A DNA stretch of 31,842 nucleotides, from contig CAYZAK010000017.1 in assembly GCA_964476445.1 (NCBI GenBank), positions 1 to 31,842 of the forward strand. The letters run 5' to 3'. Every line of letters begins with the position of its first letter. Position 1 is the first letter of the stretch. The position numbers and the translations under genes are program-made. The stretch is from CAYZAK01 sp964476445. GTDB lineage: Bacteria; CG03; SLGR01; JAGXOG01. Below are positions 6,812-13,893 of the stretch, piece after piece. Under the pieces are notes generated by a model that worked only from the letters and a program-made list of their open reading frames with translations, did not search any database and was not told the DNA's origin.

Positions 6812-8927
6812 AGCATGAAATACCCTGATTGAAATTTCCAGTTACAATATTTTTCCCGGACTCCGTAGTAAGCCACCCTATAGATAGTTTATTCTGCTCC
6901 CCCTTAATATGACCGGTCTCCTGTCCTGTACGATCAAATATATAAATATGCCCGTCGTAAGTACTGACCGCCAGCAAATTGTTGTCCGGATCCGATTGAA
7001 GATCATATATGCCAGATTTAAAGATAGGTCCCAGAATAACCTCCCATATTATATTGTAGTCTCGGTCCAGTATTTTTAAGATTTCATTATTGCCGTCGCT
7101 GCCGGAAAGTACAATTATTTCCTCTTCGCCACGTATTACTTTCATGAAATCTATATACAAAGAACTTTCAATCTCTTCAATTAACTCCCCTCTGCCGGTC
7201 AATAAATACAGCCTTCCGTCATTGGAAAGAGCCACCAGATTTTCTTCTTCATTACTATAATAAATATGGGTAACATTTACCACGCTGCTACTTTTAGAAA
7301 TTATAGAACCTGTTGAATTTAAAATATAAACCCCTTCCTGTCCGCCTGTCCCCACTACAAATTGCTCCCTATCGTAAAAATTTTCCGGTACAGCCAAATC
7401 GTTTACAGACGGAATTATTTTGGTTTGCCACAACTGTTTTCCGGTGCTGTCTATGGCATTTAAATTTCTCTCTCCCCTTTTATAAATAAGATAGTTTTGC
7501 CTGGGTTCCCCGGTTGGGTAAAATTTATGTAACCGGTCAAACCGTCTGTTTACTTTAAGCAGACTTTCAATATTCCCTTTTTTACCCACCCGTAAAATAT
7601 TGCCGGGCGAAATAATCGCTTCTATTATTTCACCTCCGGTTAAGTGTATAACATCGGCGGGGATATTCCAGAGCTGGTAAACGCCTTCGTTATCCCCGGG
7701 AATTTCTTCCCGTCCCGAAGAGATAAACAAATTTATATCCCTGAATATCTGCCGGATTAATCCGGGAAAATAACCGGTATATACCTGGGTTATTTTTCCT
7801 TTTATGTCTATTAAAAATCCAGTTGGGAAAGTGTTAATCTGGTACAACTCTTTAATTGCATGACTTCTATCTTCTCCAAATACAATATTATGTTCATCTT
7901 CAGCAATAAATTTTTCAATTAAATTAGATTCCATATATTCTGATATAATAATGAAATTTAAATCTACCGTACTGTATTCCTCTTTTATTTTTTCTAAATT
8001 TCTAAAAATATTTTCGGAGTCTTGCGCCTCCGGATCTATAAAAAAAAGTACCAGGGGCTTATCAAGATAATCCGCTATATTTTTTACTTTATCCGAACCG
8101 TAAGGCAAAAATTCAAAATCCCGGTAATTGTTTCCAGCGTAAATATCGGTACCGTCCATGAATTCTCTGGCAAAAAATTCTTCGGTTTTTTCTAACTCCT
8201 CATCGGGCTGAAATTCAAATAAATCTTCCTTTATTTCAGAATCGACTTCTATATTTTCATGAAATTCTGTGTAACGCATTTTTACTTTTTCAGCGATCAT
8301 ATCTTTATGCCGCTCTTCTATGATATTTTTTATATCTGCCTCAATTTTAGTTATAATTTTCTTTTGGGAATGAATCCACAATTTTAAATTTATATCCTCG
8401 AAGCGTACATTTATAATTTTATTAGAAATGCCGTCAATTACTTCTTCTCCGGTCAGTTCCATAGTAAGATCATCGGAATTTAAAAAATCCGGCTCCTGTT
8501 CAAAAAATTTAAATAAGAGAAACTGACCCGAACTTAAGTAAGCCGGAGAATCTAAATTTGCTTTCAAAGAATCCAAAAAGTTTTCCGGGGCTTCTTCTAA
8601 AGTATACTGGTTAAGATGGGTAAGATAGGTCCACTTCTGCTCGCCGTTTGAGTAGATCTCCTGGCTTCTGTCCATATTCCTGGCCAGTAATGCGAATTTA
8701 TTTGGTTTTTGAATATAAAGCTGGTATTCCCGGGTAAACATATTGTCCACATTACCCATGGTCATTACCATCTCCGCTCTGATCAGACTCTTATAAGTCT
8801 TTAAAGAGGTGTACTCCCGGATAACCTCCTCAACTATTTTTCTTGCTTCCGGGTCCCCATAATCGTCAGCCTGACCTCCTAAAGATATAAGCAGTAAAAC
8901 AACAGATGATAAAATTAAATTTTTCAT
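6795..8927 (-). CDS. Secreted LolA-like / thioredoxin-like / propeller-like fusion, 710 aa
   Basis: A secreted protein without a close family that I recognise. Residues 1-20 are a signal peptide ending in GGQA. Residues 25-245 look like a LolA/LolB-type half-barrel of the DUF2092 kind (EVIREYTSLKTYKSL opening, then YQLYIQKPNKFALLA and GEQKWTYL strands). Residues 275-400 read as an AhpC/TlpA thioredoxin fold: KPLVLFFIDPEAQDSE where a WCxxC motif would stand, and TFPTGFLID with the cis-Pro at 368. No cysteine is present there, so it cannot do dithiol chemistry. Residues 415-710 carry repeated blade-like units (IDSTGKQLWQT, SNDGRLYLLTG, STYDGHIYIFDRTG) typical of PQQ/WD-like propellers. It overlaps the binding-lipoprotein gene and follows cobO by five bases. 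A folding, sorting or sensing role is only inference. Confidence 0.75.
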   Translation of the reverse strand: MKNLILSSVVLLLISLGGQADDYGDPEARKIVEEVIREYTSLKTYKSLIRAEMVMTMGNVDNMFTREYQLYIQKPNKFALLARNMDRSQEIYSNGEQKWTYLTHLNQYTLEEAPENFLDSLKANLDSPAYLSSGQFLLFKFFEQEPDFLNSDDLTMELTGEEVIDGISNKIINVRFEDINLKLWIHSQKKIITKIEADIKNIIEERHKDMIAEKVKMRYTEFHENIEVDSEIKEDLFEFQPDEELEKTEEFFAREFMDGTDIYAGNNYRDFEFLPYGSDKVKNIADYLDKPLVLFFIDPEAQDSENIFRNLEKIKEEYSTVDLNFIIISEYMESNLIEKFIAEDEHNIVFGEDRSHAIKELYQINTFPTGFLIDIKGKITQVYTGYFPGLIRQIFRDINLFISSGREEIPGDNEGVYQLWNIPADVIHLTGGEIIEAIISPGNILRVGKKGNIESLLKVNRRFDRLHKFYPTGEPRQNYLIYKRGERNLNAIDSTGKQLWQTKIIPSVNDLAVPENFYDREQFVVGTGGQEGVYILNSTGSIISKSSSVVNVTHIYYSNEEENLVALSNDGRLYLLTGRGELIEEIESSLYIDFMKVIRGEEEIIVLSGSDGNNEILKILDRDYNIIWEVILGPIFKSGIYDLQSDPDNNLLAVSTYDGHIYIFDRTGQETGHIKGEQNKLSIGWLTTESGKNIVTGNFNQGISCYGLLQ

Positions 8928-8932
8928 ATATT

Positions 8933-9460
8933 TTACAGCTCTATGCCTTTTCGGGCTTTAACTCCATTTGTATAGGGGTGCTTTATACATTTTATTTTGC
9001 TTACCATATTGGCTATCTTTACTATTTTAGGAGTTGCTCCCCTTCCGGTCAAGACCAACTCAGAATTTTTTCTATTTTTTTCTAAAAAATCAACCAGAAT
9101 ATTTTCGGGAATTATGTTGTTTTTTAAGGCTATAAGAACTTCGTCAAGTATCACTAGATCATATCCTTCTTCCTCTATTTTTTTAGAAATTTCTTGTAAT
9201 GCTGAAATAACTTCTCTTTTCATTTTCCTGACCGGCCGGGGACTTTCCCGTGTAGCACATTTAACGTAATATTTTACCTGTATACCCTCACTGGATAAAA
9301 TAATATGCTCTCCGAATTTTTGGGCTACCGGTTTAAAAAAATAATTATAAAGTACCCGCCACCCGTGAGAACGGGCTCTGATAGCCAGGCCCGCCGATGC
9401 AGTGGTCTTTCCTTTGCCCGACCCGGTATATATATGTATATATCCTTTATCGGGGTTCAT
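8933..9460 (-). CDS. cobO: Corrinoid adenosyltransferase, CobO/BtuR type
   Basis: Transfers the adenosyl group of ATP to the cobalt of cob(I)alamin or a precursor corrinoid, completing the active coenzyme. The P-loop GSGKGKTT at residues 13-20 follows the strand GYIHIYT, the CobA/CobO hallmark, and YDLVILDEV near residues 100-108 supplies the second conserved acidic strand, followed by VLTGRGA. At 175 residues it is about the usual size. The N-terminal RHxxK-like extension of longer CobO proteins is absent. The start overlaps the upstream ATP-grasp gene by 14 bases and lacks a good Shine-Dalgarno, which suggests coupling. No other cobalamin biosynthesis gene is in the window. Family is confident; CobO versus BtuR naming is a matter of convention. 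Confidence 0.9.
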   Translation of the reverse strand: MNPDKGYIHIYTGSGKGKTTASAGLAIRARSHGWRVLYNYFFKPVAQKFGEHIILSSEGIQVKYYVKCATRESPRPVRKMKREVISALQEISKKIEEEGYDLVILDEVLIALKNNIIPENILVDFLEKNRKNSELVLTGRGATPKIVKIANMVSKIKCIKHPYTNGVKARKGIEL

Positions 9461-10922
9461 ACAGTTGCTTTTTATACCTGTAGTATTTAAGTGAATCTTT
9501 AAACCACTGCCTGGTATTTTTTATAAAGCTTTCGAAATTCTGGGCCAGGCAAAAACCCCGTGCGGTATCTGAATTGGCTTCTCCTATAAGCCCGCCGGCC
9601 GGCGCAAGATCGAATTGAACTCTTAAAGGGACTTTACTTCTTTCACTTGGAGGCAGGGTTTCTAACAGGGCTTTTAAACCCAGTGCTCCTTTCTTTAAAA
9701 TTCTGTACAGCCGCTCCTGTCCCCCGGCGGCCTCCACCATTAATTTATTGATGGGAACAAGTCGGGCCAGCTCCAGTTCTCCGGTCTGCTTATTGGAAAT
9801 ATTATCCGCACCCACATATCCTATTCCTTTTTTGGAAAATCGGATCTGAAAAATACGTGCGTATACTGTTTCCAGCTGAATTCCCTTCCCGGTCAGCCGG
9901 TAATGGGCTCGTAATCCCCAGGAGCCAAAATCTATATAATGATTTACAATAGGGTGATATTTCCGGTTAAATTTATTTTCAAATTTAGTGATGGACCCGG
10001 ACAGTTTGGCAATAGCTTCTTTACGACTATAGTTTTTTGGATTTTTTCTGGTTTCCAGAACCTTTTTTAGTTCAGAAATATTACGTATATTTGTCTTTAT
10101 GTAGTTTTTACTTAAAACCGGATCTTCTTTAAAATAGTTGTAAATCCACCACAGTTCCTCTAAAATTTCTGGTTTTTCGGCGTCTACGGTTAGATTTATC
10201 ATCCTGGGCCGGGTGGTATCCCCGGATACCCGGGACAGATCAGGAATTATATAATTATTGTTGCCGTTCCGTGAAACTTTTACCAGCCGGAATCCTCCCA
10301 GCCCTCCTCCTCCCTCAGGGGGTTTGATAAAAAAGCTTTTTGTCTTTTTAATACCGTCCACTGCATCTAGTATTTTACCTGCGGTTACCTTTGGATATTG
10401 AGATTTATCAACCGGCACATCTTTAAAATTAGCAATCAGGTTATTATTAGGATATTTTCGGGACAGTAATTTATAGGTTTTTAGTTTATTGCTGAACAGC
10501 CCTCCCGGAGCGGTTACCGGACCGGGTGAGGTTACGCTTCCTTTTTTTTCTAAATGTATACTTAAATTTTTATCATAGCAGTCTTTTTTAACACACTGAG
10601 AAAGAAATAAAGTTTCTGTCCGGTTTTTTTGAGATTCGGTTAAGAGTTCCTGGCGGCTGTTTACTATCCTGCCCTCCCCTGATACCCTGGCCGCCTCACT
10701 GGTGGCCGGAAGTTTGTCCTGGGAGGCGTCTATCCATACTATATTCTTCGGAGTTCCCTGTTTACCTGAAAGGTTAAGAAAAATATCTTTAAATTCCGGT
10801 TCCCGGACAATCTTTTCATTGAAATTGTCAATAATATTTAAAGCTAATTGATTCTCAGCGCTGTCAAATCTTCGGGCGGCCTGTAAAAGCTCCCGGGAAT
10901 AATATTCTGGGTTTCTTTTCAT
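9447..10922 (-). CDS. ATP-grasp-like protein of unknown substrate, 491 aa
   Basis: Probably an ATP-dependent carboxylate ligase; the substrates are unknown. The first 145 residues match nothing I recognise. Residues 147-217 look like the ATP-grasp N lobe, with FFIKPPEGGGGLGGFRLVKV standing in for the strand, glycine-rich loop and strand. A segment with FGSWGLRAHYRL (about 320-335) resembles the conserved D/R-x-R region. The C lobe ends in DLAPAGGLIGEANSD (438-452), equivalent to the acid-strand-E-x-N metal site. An unusual helical insert occupies roughly 235-310. A second, different ATP-grasp gene lies 40 bases upstream and cobO overlaps downstream. GGAGG sits 14 bases from ATG, rather far. 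No signal peptide or membrane helix is seen. An ATP-grasp fold is likely but less secure than for its neighbour. Confidence 0.7.
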   Translation of the reverse strand: MKRNPEYYSRELLQAARRFDSAENQLALNIIDNFNEKIVREPEFKDIFLNLSGKQGTPKNIVWIDASQDKLPATSEAARVSGEGRIVNSRQELLTESQKNRTETLFLSQCVKKDCYDKNLSIHLEKKGSVTSPGPVTAPGGLFSNKLKTYKLLSRKYPNNNLIANFKDVPVDKSQYPKVTAGKILDAVDGIKKTKSFFIKPPEGGGGLGGFRLVKVSRNGNNNYIIPDLSRVSGDTTRPRMINLTVDAEKPEILEELWWIYNYFKEDPVLSKNYIKTNIRNISELKKVLETRKNPKNYSRKEAIAKLSGSITKFENKFNRKYHPIVNHYIDFGSWGLRAHYRLTGKGIQLETVYARIFQIRFSKKGIGYVGADNISNKQTGELELARLVPINKLMVEAAGGQERLYRILKKGALGLKALLETLPPSERSKVPLRVQFDLAPAGGLIGEANSDTARGFCLAQNFESFIKNTRQWFKDSLKYYRYKKQLYEPR

Positions 10923-10962
10923 AGTCTGTATTATATCCTCCCTGCCATATTTTTTTTAATAA

Positions 10963-12351
10963 TTATTCGCCAGTTAATTTATTGTATATTTTTTTAACCG
11001 TAAGTTCAATTTCCGGTTTAATATCTTTGAGGTTTTGCATAAGAACGGATTTTTTATAGTGTAATTTCAGTAAAGGAGCCCCTTTTTCTACAACCGTATT
11101 TTCTCCTAAAACCCCGCAGCATACGCAGAATTCTTCCTTCTGTTTTAAATCTAAAACTGAGTAACCGGGACGTAGAAACTGTAATTTTTTATTTTTATCA
11201 AACTTATATATTCCCGGTTTTATCTCTTCTTTTACGGTGATTTTTTTTCCTTCTAAATTATGCATTATTAACTGCGCTCCGCCGGGTCCGGTTGTCTTAA
11301 ATCCAGAATATACCCCCGGGGGGGTTAAAGAACTGTTAAATTGACAGATATGGTAATAGACCAGGGGGACGGCGTCCCGGCTTAATTCAAGCAAAGTTAA
11401 AAGAGAGGTTGAATTCTGGAATCTGGGATTTATCTCCACCGGATATACTTTATTGTTATAAACCATAAAATCCATTCCCATCATTCCCCGGAACCCATAA
11501 CTTCTCATGAAATTGCCCGCCCGGAAAGTTATCTTTAACAGGCTCTCTTTTACAGCCGGAGGAATTTGAAGGCCGGCAGTAAAATCATTTCCCGAAAAAC
11601 CAAATCGCCGGGGATTTAAGCCGGATTGGCCTATAACTTGGATGGAAGGAGCGGAAATATGTATTCCATTTTGTCCTATAACCCCGTTTATATTTACCGG
11701 GTAGCCGTCTAAAAACTTAGTGGCAATTACCGGGCTTTGACGGTGCTGATATTTTTTTTGAATTTTTGTGTAGGTTTTTTTACTGTTAATAAAGTAAGTA
11801 TTTTCTCCCGATGATCCCACCGGGTATTGAATAACAAATTTATCTCCCAATTCCCTGACCATTTCTTTAAATTTGAAATTGCTAATATTGATAATTTTTC
11901 CCGGTAGCCGGGGAAGTTTTAGGCGACTTAAAATCTTACGTAAAAATAGCTTGCTGTCAAAAGTGTTCTTTAAATGGACCGGCGCGGAATAAATTTTAAT
12001 ATTATTATCCGAACCGGCTGATATCTTCTCTAAATTTTTCACAGAGCGGTACATCAAGCAGGAAAGATCTCTTTTAAAATACTTTCTTAATTTATTTTTT
12101 GAATTAGAATTTAAGAAATTATTTATATCGTTATTAGAATAGTTTTTACGGATTCCTTCTTTTTTTTCTATGGAAATAATATTTTCTGTTTTCCAAAGAG
12201 TTTTAAATTCTGTTCCCCAATCGCAGGAGATAATACAGTCAAATTTTATAAACTTAGCGATACCCAGAGCATCGTGAGCCCGCTGCCCCCACCAGGACCA
12301 ATTTTCTTCAACGGCGGCCATCTCGTTTTTTATTTTATTTAGATTTTTCAA
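10963..12351 (-). CDS. ATP-grasp ligase family protein, 462 aa
   Basis: A cytoplasmic ATP-grasp enzyme, expected to form an amide or thioester-like bond from a carboxylate by an acylphosphate; the substrate is unknown. Residues 1-150 form an atypical N-terminal domain. The ATP lobe shows KFVIQYPVGSSGENTYFIN (171-189). The metal site is MGMDFMVYNNKVYPVEINPRF (291-311) with Asp294, Glu306 and Asn308, as in carbamoyl-phosphate synthase, PylC and biotin carboxylase relatives. Residues 320-462 form a C-terminal extension containing a CVCCG cluster. The likely start is TTG at 12351, whose last bases overlap the upstream TGA (TTGA); an internal ATG at 12318 has no Shine-Dalgarno. The four-base overlap with the metallopeptidase gene implies joint translation and a shared pathway. 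Confidence 0.85.
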   Translation of the reverse strand: MKNLNKIKNEMAAVEENWSWWGQRAHDALGIAKFIKFDCIISCDWGTEFKTLWKTENIISIEKKEGIRKNYSNNDINNFLNSNSKNKLRKYFKRDLSCLMYRSVKNLEKISAGSDNNIKIYSAPVHLKNTFDSKLFLRKILSRLKLPRLPGKIINISNFKFKEMVRELGDKFVIQYPVGSSGENTYFINSKKTYTKIQKKYQHRQSPVIATKFLDGYPVNINGVIGQNGIHISAPSIQVIGQSGLNPRRFGFSGNDFTAGLQIPPAVKESLLKITFRAGNFMRSYGFRGMMGMDFMVYNNKVYPVEINPRFQNSTSLLTLLELSRDAVPLVYYHICQFNSSLTPPGVYSGFKTTGPGGAQLIMHNLEGKKITVKEEIKPGIYKFDKNKKLQFLRPGYSVLDLKQKEEFCVCCGVLGENTVVEKGAPLLKLHYKKSVLMQNLKDIKPEIELTVKKIYNKLTGE

Positions 12352-13436
12352 AACTTTATTCCGGGCTGGTAGCGGGGGGGTACCAGAATATTTTGTCTTA
12401 ATAGTCTGTCCGATGATTCAATATCTTTTAATCCTATTTTACCGGTAAAAAGTACTTCGCGAATTCTTTTTTTACTTAAATTATTTTTTATTTTCCGGTA
12501 ACCGGTAATATAGTGAACGTCTTTAGTTAAAGCACCCGGTTGAGCAGTACGGTGCAGGCCTCTTTTAGCTCTTTCAGTAAGACGGTAAGCCATTTTGGGG
12601 GCAAACCATTTTTTTAGTTTTTGGTATACCTCCCTGAATGAATTTTTTAAAGCCAGATCCACTGCTTTGAGACGCCCGGCGTAGACTTTCATCTGCCTTA
12701 GACATTCCCGGCGGTAATTTTTATCATAAATTTTACCGTACTTGTTCTCATAAAATACGGCTAAGCCCTCTTCGGCTTCCATATAACCGGGCAGACCTCT
12801 TTTGAATATACCGGCCTTTTGACGATCGCCGTTTTCTGCTCTGAAAAGATGAACCTGTATTTCGTGTATTTTTAGCCTTCGCCCTTCCCCGGGATAAAAG
12901 CTGTAATCTTTTTTAATAAAAATTTTTTTAACCAGAGGTTTCACAGTTACTTTAGAAGCAATGTCTTTTTTTAATATTATCTGCCAGCCGGATATACCCG
13001 ATTCGTTTATTTCCTGCTGTAATATTTTTTGGATATCTTCCGGGGAAATTTCTTCAGTACCGGTAGGGTCCTGGTTCTTACGGAGAAAGTTTTCGGCAAA
13101 TTTTAGATCAGATTCAGAATATGAACCGTAAATTTTTTGGGATAATTTTGAAAACTGTACCGGCTTTTTAGTGCCGGTTAGCATTTTCAGCATAATTTTA
13201 ATTTCCTCTATTTCCTGTCTATAAAAATATTTAAACGGGGAATCTGGTATCTTAATTCGATCTATTTTGAGGGTTACATTTTTTATAAGTGTCAAGTTGA
13301 TTTTGTACTGGTACACGGGATTGTATTTTTTACTGTTAAAAAATTTTTTTTGCTCAGATTCTCTGTTAACCGGAGTGAGCCAGGAGTAAAACGGGATCGT
13401 TTCCCTTAAGTTTTTTAGCTTTCCGTCTATGTCCAT
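12348..13436 (-). CDS. DUF1704 / QEGLA-motif family metallopeptidase-like protein, 362 aa
   Basis: Probable zinc peptidase of the family annotated as flavohemoglobin expression-modulating QEGLA motif protein, related to eukaryotic MATCAP tubulin carboxypeptidases. The metal motif is HEIQVH (His191, Glu192, His196), the HExxxH form of this family. It is followed by the family block RAENG-R-K with GLPGYMEAEEGLAVFYE (214-230), where EEGLA replaces QEGLA and provides the downstream acidic ligand. Length fits the family. The N-terminal 180 residues are helical and poorly conserved, and no signal peptide is present. It is 22 bases after the NikR-like gene with no clear ribosome site, and overlaps the next ATP-grasp gene by four bases. 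The natural substrate is unknown. Context suggests a peptide or amide made by the adjacent ligases. Confidence 0.82.
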   Translation of the reverse strand: MDIDGKLKNLRETIPFYSWLTPVNRESEQKKFFNSKKYNPVYQYKINLTLIKNVTLKIDRIKIPDSPFKYFYRQEIEEIKIMLKMLTGTKKPVQFSKLSQKIYGSYSESDLKFAENFLRKNQDPTGTEEISPEDIQKILQQEINESGISGWQIILKKDIASKVTVKPLVKKIFIKKDYSFYPGEGRRLKIHEIQVHLFRAENGDRQKAGIFKRGLPGYMEAEEGLAVFYENKYGKIYDKNYRRECLRQMKVYAGRLKAVDLALKNSFREVYQKLKKWFAPKMAYRLTERAKRGLHRTAQPGALTKDVHYITGYRKIKNNLSKKRIREVLFTGKIGLKDIESSDRLLRQNILVPPRYQPGIKF

Positions 13437-13458
13437 AATTTTTTAGAAAAACAGTTTA

Positions 13459-13875
13459 TCATTCCTGTTCATGTTCAGCCCAGGCCATGACCAGCTGTCC
13501 GTGTTTTACCCCTTTGACCGCTTTTAATTTATCGGCAAGTTGTTCTATGTTTCTATTTTTTTCTTTCACCACTATTATTTCCAGGCAATTAATGTGATCC
13601 AAATGCACGTTTTGGGAACATATTATAAGCTTTCCGTAATCATGCTGTATACCGGTCAGTTTGTCCACCATCTGCTTTTTGTGATGGTTGTACACAAGAG
13701 TTATTGTCCCCGTGCCCCTCTGCCCTTCTTTAATGTAAGTATACTTCATTTTATTTCTTAGCAGGCCCCCTATTGTTTTCGACCGGGAGGAATAATTTTT
13801 ATTTTTTATATAACTGTCAAATTTTTGGAGAAGATTTTTATTTAAAGATACGCCGAATCTTTTTATATATGACAT
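13459..13875 (-). CDS. NikR-family ribbon-helix-helix metal regulator
   Basis: A 138-residue transcription regulator with the NikR layout. Residues 1-44 form a ribbon-helix-helix DNA-binding domain (FGVSLNKNLLQKFDSYI, then SSRSKTIGGLLRN). Residues 50-138 form the ACT-like nickel-binding domain. NikR of E. coli uses His76, His87, His89 and Cys95. Here the matching residues are His78 (TGIQHDYG), Asn89, His91 and Cys97 in NVHLDHINCLEI, so one ligand is Asn. The second His of the loop (His94) is kept. The start has AGGAG six bases upstream of ATG. No nickel transporter or nickel enzyme is adjacent; the downstream neighbours are the DUF1704 peptidase and ATP-grasp genes, which it may control. Metal choice is uncertain, so I give no gene symbol. 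Confidence 0.88.
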   Translation of the reverse strand: MSYIKRFGVSLNKNLLQKFDSYIKNKNYSSRSKTIGGLLRNKMKYTYIKEGQRGTGTITLVYNHHKKQMVDKLTGIQHDYGKLIICSQNVHLDHINCLEIIVVKEKNRNIEQLADKLKAVKGVKHGQLVMAWAEHEQE

Positions 13876-13893
13876 GTACCGCTCCTTTGTAAA

